This document shows positions 24,351-30,044 of a DNA stretch of 39,523 nt, in pieces. This DNA is from a virus, in the IMG/VR virus record IMGVR_UViG_3300030098_005730, positions 1 to 39,523 of that record, one strand, 5' to 3'. The notes beneath the pieces were generated by a model. That model was given only the letters and a program-made list of their open reading frames with translations. It was not told the DNA's origin and did not search any database. Every line of letters starts with the position of its first letter. Positions within the stretch are counted from its first letter, which is position 1. Both the position numbers and the translations under genes were made by a program.

Positions 24351-24649
24351 TCTTCCCTCTCCTTCTTGTTCCGCCATCTGGCAGCGGCATTCGCTCCTGT
24401 TTCAGTCAGGAACGCTTGGCGACCAACCTGAAGCCACATCAGGGTGTATCGCCTGGGTCCTACTCCATGGACGAGGACAGCAGAGGTAGGCTGATACGCC
24501 CCGTATTCGGCGAACTCAGAGTGTTCATTGAGAACGTCATCTGATTCGACAGTCATGCCGTAGATGGCACGGTCCTCGTACTTCCACATGCCCTGGTCTC
24601 TCACGAGGATCCAGGCTGTGACGGGATAACGCAGGTCTGTATGCGTCAT
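24347..24649 (-). CDS. Hypothetical protein
   Basis: 100 residues from ATG 24649, coupled to the upstream stop (ATGA). The sequence has strand-like blocks (DLRYPVTAWILVRDQGMW, SAVLVHGVGPRRYTLMWLQVG) and a basic helical end (AAARWRNKKEREE). No family recognised. The same frame extends upstream but lies inside the neighbouring gene, so I use the coupled ATG. Confidence 0.5.
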   Translation of the reverse strand: MTHTDLRYPVTAWILVRDQGMWKYEDRAIYGMTVESDDVLNEHSEFAEYGAYQPTSAVLVHGVGPRRYTLMWLQVGRQAFLTETGANAAARWRNKKEREE

Positions 24650-24966
24650 GGGGTGACGTCTCTCACGTTGATGTTGTTGCAACGGAGGATGTCGGCCGCC
24701 CGCTCGTCTGACTTGTCCACCGTAGTCTTGACGACTTGGTAGAGGTGGACTCCCTGGCTCATGATCTGGTCGGCTTCAGCAAGTGCAGCGTCCAGGTGGC
24801 CAGTCACGAGCTCGCGCATTAGGTAGCCCAGGTAATCCTGCATGGCTACGATTGCATCGACGACGTGGGCGTTCAGTGCAGGCTTGTAAGTTCGGTCCAG
24901 TACCTTGGCTGATCTTCCAACGTTCGGCGTAGATGGATCCTCGTGCCAATCCCTTCGTGTCTCCAA
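24646..24966 (-). CDS. Hypothetical helical protein with TTG start
   Basis: 106 residues. The only start covering the conserved-looking N-terminus is a TTG at 24966 with GGAGAG 7 nt upstream. A helical middle (AHVVDAIVAMQDYLGYLMRELV, then AALAEADQIMSQG) dominates. It overlaps the upstream gene by 94 nt, unusually long for this operon, so the true start may lie further in. Function unknown. Confidence 0.45.
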   Translation of the reverse strand: METRRDWHEDPSTPNVGRSAKVLDRTYKPALNAHVVDAIVAMQDYLGYLMRELVTGHLDAALAEADQIMSQGVHLYQVVKTTVDKSDERAADILRCNNINVRDVTP

Positions 24967-25175
24967 TTTAGGACTCTCCGATCTTCTTCCCCGACAGCGA
25001 GCAACTGACAGGGGGCATGGTCTTCGCAGGGTTCGGTCTGACCTTGGGTCATGCGGTAATAGACCCAGACCGTTCTGAGGGGTTCGCCTGCAAATATCTC
25101 TGGTTCGATGACCCGTCCGGTGTCCGCATCCACCTCGACGGATATGTTGCCAATGATAACTGGCGTTGGTTTCAC
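24873..25175 (-). CDS. Hypothetical beta-rich protein with GTG start
   Basis: 100 residues beginning with GTG at 25175 (MKPTPVIIGNISVEVDADTG), with an AGGA about 10 nt upstream. The N-terminal 60 residues are strand-rich. The last 30 overlap the TTG-started gene downstream in another frame and may be less constrained. It contains CEDHAPC, a Cys/His pair that could bind metal. No family recognised. Confidence 0.45.
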   Translation of the reverse strand: MKPTPVIIGNISVEVDADTGRVIEPEIFAGEPLRTVWVYYRMTQGQTEPCEDHAPCQLLAVGEEDRRVLNWRHEGIGTRIHLRRTLEDQPRYWTELTSLH

Positions 25176-25212
25176 GCAGACATGTTCCTATTCTGCGGTC
25201 ACGGGGTCAAGG

Positions 25213-25884
25213 CTAGGGGTTCTCTTTCTCGTTTATTGACGGGACTAAATCCATCCAGTCGTAATTATTGTCGAACCGAGAGTGGTAGAACCCGAAGTCG
25301 TCTGGGTCATACCGACAGTGGAAGAACTCGGTAAACGAGAGGGGTGCATTCTGGTATTCGAGGAGGAAGTCCAGGTGGTCAATCACCACAGCAATCGGAA
25401 CTGGCCTGCTGTGGAATGAATGAGCCAGGCGGTAATGAATACCACCGTGGTCCTCGTTGTAGATCATGCGGTCATACCCATCGTTGTCGAAAACGTACAA
25501 GGCCTGACGTGGTGTGATCTGGAAGAAAGCGCAAACAGCTCCCCAGTGTTCTTCCCCTTTGTATTGGGGGATCAAGCGCCAGTAGTCAGAGGCTGGACGT
25601 CTTTCGTTTTTCTTCGAGTCGCTGTTGTAGATGTACCCGCGCACGAAATCCCAACCGGGTTCCAGTTCTTTCAGCGCCGGATGGTCGGAGAGCATGGCTG
25701 TTCCAATCGCACAGGCCGTAGAGCCGCATAGATTTTCAGGGAGCGGGTTCTTGTCCAGTTTCAGGTCTTCCGGGCCAAAGATTTTCGCCCATTGGGCAAG
25801 GTTGAACGACGGCCTGGTAGATGCGTCGTGAATGGAGAGCTTTTGCAGTTCCTCTCTCACAGCCTTCAATGCTTCAACATTCAC
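25213..25884 (-). CDS. Uncharacterised phage protein with Cys-Gly-Ser-x-x-Cys motif
   Basis: 223 residues from GTG 25884, chosen because GGAGG lies 9 nt upstream and the codon overlaps the preceding stop region by 11 nt. The protein contains AQWAKIFGP, then NLCGSTACAIGTAMLSDHPALKE, then a WGAVCAFFQIT block followed by ALYVFDNDGY. A C-G-[ST]-x-x-C-x-x-G signature after a Trp helix recurs in small uncharacterised phage and bacterial proteins, to my recollection. The remaining C-terminal 80 residues are aromatic and acidic. Function unknown. Confidence 0.5.
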   Translation of the reverse strand: MNVEALKAVREELQKLSIHDASTRPSFNLAQWAKIFGPEDLKLDKNPLPENLCGSTACAIGTAMLSDHPALKELEPGWDFVRGYIYNSDSKKNERRPASDYWRLIPQYKGEEHWGAVCAFFQITPRQALYVFDNDGYDRMIYNEDHGGIHYRLAHSFHSRPVPIAVVIDHLDFLLEYQNAPLSFTEFFHCRYDPDDFGFYHSRFDNNYDWMDLVPSINEKENP

Positions 25885-26143
25885 CGGTATAAACCTCCAA
25901 AGTGGGCTCGTCCCACCATTGTCTAGGGCACTGTCGTGTGGGGTATTGGACTTCGGCCACACGAGGTGCCGTTTTGGACCAACGCATCCGGCGACATAGC
26001 CAGATGAAATCGGGACTGGATGTTCCCTTCACGCGCACGATACGGCCCATGAAGGGGTGGTCCCGAAGGTCGTCGGGAGTGAGGTTGTGATCCCCGTATT
26101 TATCTTCGCTTGGCAGAGGTGGGGGGTGAATCCACTCTTGCAT
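25874..26143 (-). CDS. Hypothetical protein
   Basis: 89 residues, with AAAGGTG before the ATG at 26143. It is rich in Pro, Trp and Arg (MQEWIHPPPLPSED at the start, WLCRRMRWSKTAPRV in the centre). An 11-nt overlap with the downstream GTG suggests coupling. It follows a gap that holds a 9-bp hairpin. Family unknown. Confidence 0.5.
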   Translation of the reverse strand: MQEWIHPPPLPSEDKYGDHNLTPDDLRDHPFMGRIVRVKGTSSPDFIWLCRRMRWSKTAPRVAEVQYPTRQCPRQWWDEPTLEVYTGEC

Positions 26144-26179
26144 TTGTCACCTTTCAGAATGGGTTGATGAGGGGTGAGA

Positions 26180-26214
26180 GATAGGCCCACCTCCAGGTCG
26201 AAGGCGGGCCTATC
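26180..26214 (-). other. Hairpin between leftward early genes
   Basis: GATAGGCCC (26180-26188) and GGGCCTATC (26206-26214) form a perfect 9-bp stem. The 17-nt loop itself contains ACCT/AGGT. The hairpin lies just downstream of the gene at 26229 and upstream of that at 25874. No U-tract follows on the minus strand, so it may be an attenuator or an mRNA processing signal. Confidence 0.45.
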
Positions 26215-26228
26215 CTCGGTGCAGCTCC

Positions 26229-26540
26229 TTACGCCTCCTCTACCGCCGCCCCTGCTGCACTCTGTTGGGCTGCGCGTTCTGCTGCCGCGCGACGTTTGCC
26301 TGCTGCCTTCTTGATCTGGCGCTCGATGTAACAACGGTGGATTAGGGCATCGAAGCGTTCGGTGACGAAGTTGATCCCCCGGTTATAGGCCTGGAACTGC
26401 TTGGTCCCGGGCTTATACGGGCAGTTGGGCACACCGATGTGGGGACGGATGTGCTGACAGGCCAGCTCAAATGCTTCCCAGTCCTTCTGGTCGAAGTCAC
26501 GGGAGTTGTAGTTCGTGGCATTCGTGGTGGATGTGGACAT
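26229..26540 (-). CDS. Hypothetical basic/helical protein
   Basis: 103 residues from ATG 26540, preceded by GAGAGAGAATCC, a leader close to the AGGAGAATCC of the neighbouring gene. The N-terminus is Ser/Thr/Asn-rich. A middle segment (HIGVPNCPYKPGTKQFQAYN) follows, and the C-terminus is a basic Ala/Arg/Glu helix (IKKAAGKRRAAAERAAQQ). It could bind nucleic acid through the basic helix. No family recognised. Confidence 0.5.
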   Translation of the reverse strand: MSTSTTNATNYNSRDFDQKDWEAFELACQHIRPHIGVPNCPYKPGTKQFQAYNRGINFVTERFDALIHRCYIERQIKKAAGKRRAAAERAAQQSAAGAAVEEA

Positions 26541-26640
26541 GGATTCTCTCTCTGGGCACAAGCCCTGTTTGACCCGACGGAATTGCCAGGTGACCCGGAT
26601 CACTCCGGGGGAAATGCGGGAGACGGCGGAGACATCCCCC

Positions 26641-26724
26641 TAGAAGCCCCACATTTGGCTTCTACGAGGCTCTCCGGGGGGAGCCCCTACCTTGGGGTAG
26701 GTAGAGGCTCGGAGCCCCGGAGAG
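26641..26724 (-). other. Tandem strong hairpins in a 248-nt intergenic gap
   Basis: Two structured elements stand side by side. TAGAAGCC/GGCTTCTA (26641-26648 with 26657-26664) is a perfect 8-bp hairpin. Next to it is a three-tier structure: CTCTCCGGGG/CCCCGGAGAG (26670-26679 with 26715-26724), inside it GAGCC/GGCTC (26681-26685 with 26706-26710), inside that CCTACC/GGTAGG with a TTGG loop (26686-26701). There is no T-run. The rest of the gap (26541-26788) shows nothing else. A structured RNA, an attenuator or an RNase site is possible. Confidence 0.55.
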
Positions 26725-26788
26725 AGGAAAGCAGGCGTCCTCGCATGGCTACGAGGTGTGGAACCTGCGATCCAACCGGCAAGGAGAA

Positions 26789-27235
26789 TTACCGGTCCAG
26801 CCTCTTGACAGCGCACATTGTGTCTGTGGTGTCGATGCTTCGGCGGTCAGCCTGGTACATGAGCTGCCAGATTTTGGCGCTCGGAGTCGAGCCCGGCGTA
26901 ATCATGTCGGCCATGTCGTGACCTCGGTGCCAGGTGGTGCGAGTCACGGCCAGGATCGGGGGTACGGGACCAAGCGGGCGGGTCTCGTGGTACTGAAGCA
27001 TCCGAATGCCGTCGAGGGAGGTGAGGAACATCTGCCACGCCTCGTCGTCGTCCAGGTAACGCTGCAAGTGCGTCAGGATAAGCCGACGGTATTTGGGCGA
27101 GCTACGGAGGTGGAGCTCCTTGACCCAGGTGAAGTCTTTGCGACCACATGTGGGCCAGAAATACCAACGGCCGGACACATCTCGGGGCTTAGTGGCTAGG
27201 TTCATCATGTGCTGGAACATGTGCGATTCGGTCAT
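26789..27235 (-). CDS. Hypothetical leftward early protein
   Basis: 148 residues from ATG 27235 with a good AAAGGAGAATCC ribosome-binding site. The sequence starts MTESHMFQHMMNLATKPRDV and is rich in Met, Trp, Arg and His (SGRWYFWPTCGRKDFTW, LILTHLQRYLDDDEAWQMF). It is the second gene after the divergent axis. No family recognised. Early host-takeover proteins often look like this, but nothing here shows it. Confidence 0.5.
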   Translation of the reverse strand: MTESHMFQHMMNLATKPRDVSGRWYFWPTCGRKDFTWVKELHLRSSPKYRRLILTHLQRYLDDDEAWQMFLTSLDGIRMLQYHETRPLGPVPPILAVTRTTWHRGHDMADMITPGSTPSAKIWQLMYQADRRSIDTTDTMCAVKRLDR

Positions 27236-27341
27236 GGATTCTCCTTTGTGGGCTGGGTTGAAACGGCGGTGCCACTGTGAGCGACCCGGGCCCGACCGTA
27301 CTCTCCTGGCTGCTCCAACCCACTGAGGGCCAGGACAAACG

Positions 27342-27373
27342 AAAACCCCCACCCTCTTGCGAGAGCGGGGGTT
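27342..27373 (-). terminator. Rho-independent terminator after the zinc-ribbon gene
   Basis: Read on the minus strand: ACCCCCGCTCT, loop CGCA, AGAGGGTGGGGG, then TTTTCGTTT. A long G/C stem followed by a T-rich run is a textbook intrinsic terminator, placed 6 nt after the gene's stop. The equivalent position of the right arm of the inverted duplication (about 28905-28935) keeps part of the sequence, but its stem is broken. Confidence 0.75.
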
Positions 27374-27379
27374 CCGTTC

Positions 27380-27973
27380 TTAGGAGTTCTTCGTGGCGAT
27401 TCCTTGCTGACCCATCCTTTCCATCTGGAAGCCCTGTGTCACTCTGCGGGTTTCCGGGTTGTCCGGGTCATCGAACATTCCCAGACCGCACACGGTGCAT
27501 CCACTCAGCGTGGGGTGCTGGACTCGACCGGATCCGGGGCAGGTCGTCAGGCTCCCGTATTTCGGATTGAACCGCTTGTGGGGCCGCATGAACGCCGCTG
27601 GGGGCAGGTTGCAGTGCTGGCACGTGCCGTCCTCGCTGACCGGAACCTGGGAGCCGGCGCAGAACCCACCCCCGGAGAAATGTTTCGGCATCAAGGCCAT
27701 CATCGAGCCGGCGTCTTCGCCACATTCCGCGCAGGAGCCGTTTTCGAGTTCCTTGTGAGACCCAGGGCACGTTGGCTCGTCACGATTCAAGCGACGGTGC
27801 CATGGGGCCTTGGGAAAGTCGTCCCGACCGTCGAGTGCGGCGTTCTGACCTGGTTCGTTGTTGAACCATTCGTCGCCTACGGGGGATCCCCACTGCGGGG
27901 TGGTGACCTGGAGACCGATCTTGGCCCCGGTCTTCGGGGAGACCACATTCGTGGCCCTTTTTGAGTGTCCCAT
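27380..27973 (-). CDS. Multi-zinc-ribbon protein, first gene of the leftward operon
   Basis: 197 residues from ATG 27973, with TTAGGAG upstream. It carries three Cys units: C69, C81, C84 with H98; C105, C118, C121 with H132; and C145, C159, C162 without an obvious His. The spacing C-x(11-13)-C-x2-C-x(10-13)-H and the recurring C-x-G-S start identify repeated small zinc ribbons. The first 60 residues are basic and polar. Such proteins bind nucleic acid or proteins. As the first gene read from the divergent axis it is a good candidate for an early regulator. A frameshifted copy lies opposite at 28296-28892. Confidence 0.65.
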   Translation of the reverse strand: MGHSKRATNVVSPKTGAKIGLQVTTPQWGSPVGDEWFNNEPGQNAALDGRDDFPKAPWHRRLNRDEPTCPGSHKELENGSCAECGEDAGSMMALMPKHFSGGGFCAGSQVPVSEDGTCQHCNLPPAAFMRPHKRFNPKYGSLTTCPGSGRVQHPTLSGCTVCGLGMFDDPDNPETRRVTQGFQMERMGQQGIATKNS

Positions 27974-28012
27974 CTCTTGATTCTCCTAATGACCCTCCAC
28001 AGGGCCAGGTTG

Positions 28013-28041
28013 AAGGGAAATCGGGTTCTCCAATTTCCCTT
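28013..28041 (-). promoter_or_regulatory. Leader hairpin of the zinc-ribbon gene (left arm)
   Basis: AAGGGAAAT (28013-28021) pairs perfectly with ATTTCCCTT (28033-28041) over an 11-nt loop, about 40 nt before the zinc-ribbon start. The right arm keeps an 8-bp version, AGGGAAAT/ATTTCCCT (28224-28231 with 28242-28249). Conservation of the stem while the loop changes argues that the structure matters. Confidence 0.45.
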
Positions 28042-28080
28042 GGGTTGTGTCGTTTTCGTCATGCGCGAAGCGGTGCCGAC

Positions 28081-28102
28081 CGGCGAAGGTTGCGTGACAA
28101 AT
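28081..28102 (-). promoter_or_regulatory. Conserved 22-nt box, left arm
   Basis: On the minus strand this box begins ATTTGTCACGCAACC and ends TTCGCCG. It matches the right-arm box at 28167-28188 at about 19 of 22 positions, clearly better than the DNA around it. The symmetric placement on both sides of the axis suggests a protein-binding or promoter element. It is not a good match to sigma-70 or sigma-54 consensus spacing. Confidence 0.4.
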
Positions 28103-28111
28103 CGTTCCTGG

Positions 28112-28158
28112 CGCGTCGTGTGCCCACCCGCCGTACTTTGGCGGGCGCACACGGCGTG
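28112..28158. promoter_or_regulatory. Palindromic axis of the inverted duplication (cruciform-capable)
   Basis: GTGTGC/GCACAC (28118-28123 with 28147-28152) and CCCGCC/GGCGGG (28127-28132 with 28140-28145) form a near-perfect hairpin with a 7-nt loop. Pairing continues outwards with wobbles to 28112/28158. It lies exactly where leftward and rightward transcription part. I see no clear sigma-70 boxes here. An origin, a divergent promoter/operator or a cruciform site are the options. Confidence 0.5.
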
Positions 28159-28166
28159 ACAGGGTT

Positions 28167-28188
28167 ATTTGGCACGGAACGTTCGCCG
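28167..28188 (+). promoter_or_regulatory. Conserved 22-nt box, right arm
   Basis: The box begins ATTTGGCACGGAACG and ends TTCGCCG on the plus strand and mirrors the left-arm box at 28081-28102, differing at only about three positions. In the right arm it points toward the basic-protein genes, although a decayed gene copy lies between. Confidence 0.4.
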
Positions 28189-28223
28189 CAGCGGCACGAA
28201 CATGAAGAAAACGACACAGCCCT

Positions 28224-28249
28224 AGGGAAATGGAGGTTCCGATTTCCCT
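28224..28249 (+). promoter_or_regulatory. Leader hairpin, right arm copy
   Basis: AGGGAAAT and ATTTCCCT form an 8-bp stem around a loop that itself contains GGA/TCC. It corresponds in position to the left-arm leader hairpin at 28013-28041. Confidence 0.4.
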
Positions 28250-28295
28250 TCAAACTGACCCTGTGTGCCCCTGATGGTCTTAGGCGAATCAAGAG

Positions 28296-28892
28296 ATGGG
28301 AAGCTCAAGAAGGAATACGACATGGCGTCCCATCGAAGCCTGGGCCACGAGCGATTCTCCAGGGCACAACTCCGCAGTGTTGATCGCAACTCGAAAGCGA
28401 CGAAGGGGGTCAACGGCGGGCCGGGGCAGGACGGCGCGCTCGACGGTCAGGACGAACTTACCCTCGTGCTCCATGGAACCGACGATTGAGTCGTGACGAG
28501 ACAGCGTGAACTGGGCCTCACGAGGCTCGTAAATGTCGGATGCGGGGACTGTGACGAGACGCAGGGTCGATGATGGCATTGGTGACGAGACCTTCCTCCG
28601 AGGGCGGGTTGTGTGGCGGGTGCCAGGGGCTGGGCAGCGAGGTGGTGCGTGTCAGTGCTGCGGCCTGTCACCAGCGGGGTTCATGCGGGCGCGCAAGTGG
28701 TTCAATCCGAAGTGCGGGAGGATGATGGCATGCCCCGGTCCGTCGGGTCCAGCGACCCTGATGGGTGGAGGTGGCGTGTGTGGCCTGGGGATGGTCGGTG
28801 ATCCGGGCAACTCGGAAGCTCGCAGGGTGGCGCAGGGCTTCCGGGTGGAGAGGCTGGGGCAGCGACGGGATCGGCACGCTAGAACTCCTTGA
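28296..28892 (+). pseudogene. Decayed inverted copy of the zinc-ribbon gene
   Basis: The start context GAATCAAGAGATGGGA is kept, but the ribosome-binding site AGGAG has become AGGCG and the frame is broken by several indels. In successive frames one reads a GPGQDGALDGQDE block, then a CQCCGLSPAGFMRARKWFNP block, then CGLGMVGDP and RRVAQGFRVERLGQ, each matching the intact gene. Key ligands are lost: the His after the second unit is Arg, and a Cys of the third unit is Gly. The longest open part, 28533-28892, could still make a 119-residue remnant, but it has no good start signal. Confidence 0.7.
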
Positions 28893-29280
28893 GCGGAAGC
28901 CACGGTCTCGCAGGAGGGTGGGGGTTTACGGCTGGTCCTGGGCCGTCGGCAAGTCTCTCTCCTCTTCCGACTCTGGGGTGGAGTAGTCTCCACTCCAGTG
29001 GCACTCCCTCCCGTGGGTAGAGACAACGTTCGTTATGAAGACTCTTCTCGTAACGTAGGAAGCCCTGTCTTCGGTTTCCCATCAGGGTCGATGGACTGAT
29101 TACTCAGGGGACCCTATTCCGAAAATCTCAGAGTCACGTTTGTATTGGGACTCCAGTCTCTCTTTCTACGTACCTCCCCTTCACGAAAATATAGAAGGCA
29201 TGGAAAGTGGGGTCTGTTTTGAGTGTGTCCGCTCTACGTGATAGCTGTTTACGTTAAGACGTAACTGACGTGGGGTGACC
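28893..29280 (+). promoter_or_regulatory. 388-nt non-coding leader before the basic-protein genes
   Basis: I see no gene here. The first 60 nt are the tail of the inverted duplication, including the broken terminator. Small dyads follow: GTGGAG/CTCCAC at about 28978-28993 and a GAAGA/TCTTC dyad flanked by CGTTA/TAACG at about 29030-29055. Just before the first basic gene is TTACGT-TAAG-ACGTAA (29249-29264), an operator-like palindrome, with two further ACGT copies nearby. No convincing -35/-10 pair was found, so the promoter for the rightward genes remains unplaced. Confidence 0.4.
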
Positions 29281-30024
29281 ATGGGTGCAAAGCGCAAAAT
29301 CCTGAGCAAGCTGGCCAAGAAGCTCACCGGGAAAAAGACCAAGACGAAGACCAAGAAGAAAACTTCTTCCCGGAAGCCTAGATCAGGTCAGCGTGCCAAG
29401 CTCCGGGAGCAGGTGAAGAGTGCCGGGGTGGGCAACACTGTCGCAGGAAGTCGCCGAAGGAAGGCAGGCCTCCAGGCGGTGAAGGATCGCATGTCGGCTC
29501 GGAAACGCGCCAAGGGACGACCCCTGGGATCTCGGGGAAAGCAGCCCGGGAAGCCTCTCACTGCGAATCCCAGGAAGCTCGACAAGCTGGACGAGGCGAA
29601 CCTGCGTTCCGATCTTCGCAAGCAGGCGTATCTCCGCAAGCTGAATCTGATCCCGGGCACCAATAAATCTGGGGGCGGCCCTGGATCTCTTGGCTCTGTT
29701 TCTTCAGTTGGCGATCAAACCCTAAGATTCAAAAGGGCAAACCTGACGCGCTTTAAGAACACGGTCAGAAGTAGGGTTCGTAAGGAAAAAAAGGATCTTC
29801 AAAAAAATCGAGGTAAATGGGCTGGTTCCAAATGGCGCAGTAAAGCCGACAAGAACCTCATGAAAGCCAGGCTGGACGAGTTCTCTTCCAATACTGTGCA
29901 AGCGGTGCGGAAGGAGAAAGACAAATTGACTAAAGCTCGCAAGAAAGTGCGGAAGAGAGCAAAGGCAATGAAGTCGCGACTTAGAAAACCCCGGTATCCC
30001 CGGAAAAAGATGACGAGAAACTAG
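29281..30024 (+). CDS. Extremely basic protamine/histone-H1-like protein 1
   Basis: 247 residues from ATG 29281 (a GTG two codons earlier is an alternative), with GGGGTG upstream. I count about 84 Lys+Arg, 34 per cent, spread along the whole length; for example KKLTGKKTKTKTKKKTSSRK in the N-terminal part and KARKKVRKRAKAMKSRLRK near the end. A Gly/Ser linker near 125-140 separates two basic halves. No enzymatic domain. The start MGAKRKIL matches the next gene's MGAGRKIL, indicating paralogy. Probable role: non-specific DNA or RNA binding, perhaps condensing phage DNA or remodelling the host nucleoid. Confidence 0.65.
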   Translation: MGAKRKILSKLAKKLTGKKTKTKTKKKTSSRKPRSGQRAKLREQVKSAGVGNTVAGSRRRKAGLQAVKDRMSARKRAKGRPLGSRGKQPGKPLTANPRKLDKLDEANLRSDLRKQAYLRKLNLIPGTNKSGGGPGSLGSVSSVGDQTLRFKRANLTRFKNTVRSRVRKEKKDLQKNRGKWAGSKWRSKADKNLMKARLDEFSSNTVQAVRKEKDKLTKARKKVRKRAKAMKSRLRKPRYPRKKMTRN

Positions 30025-30044
30025 GGCAATAGGAGATTGGAGCA

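Larger units (their letters stand above)
27313..28955. repeat. Large imperfect inverted duplication (about 0.8 kb per arm)
   Basis: The sequence from 28138 rightwards matches the reverse complement of the sequence from 28137 leftwards over roughly 0.8 kb. Matched landmarks include the axis palindrome, a 22-nt box, the block TGTGTCGTTTTC near 28047 with its reverse complement near 28206, a perfect 15-nt TTGAAGGGAAATCGG near 28010-28024, the start context GAATCAAGAGATGGGA, the coding blocks of the zinc-ribbon gene, and the terminator remnant GGAGGGTGGGGGTTT. Transcription of the flanking operons diverges from the axis. The arms have diverged by substitutions and small indels, so the event is not recent. 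The outer ends are approximate. Confidence 0.8.

Noticed and set aside
27404-27964. 186-residue plus-strand open frame over the zinc-ribbon gene
   Set aside because: The minus-strand gene has a good ribosome-binding site, a terminator and ordered Cys/His units; the plus frame has none.
28171-28186. TGGCAC followed by TTCGC as a sigma-54 promoter
   Set aside because: The spacing between the GG and GC elements is wrong for a -24/-12 promoter.
28652-29026. 124-residue minus-strand open frame in the right arm
   Set aside because: Pro/Arg-rich shadow in GC-rich DNA. The homology of this region to the zinc-ribbon gene is on the plus strand.
29219-29247. TTGAGT with a 17-nt spacer as a sigma-70 promoter for the basic genes
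   Set aside because: The -10 candidate TAGCTG is too far from consensus to support.
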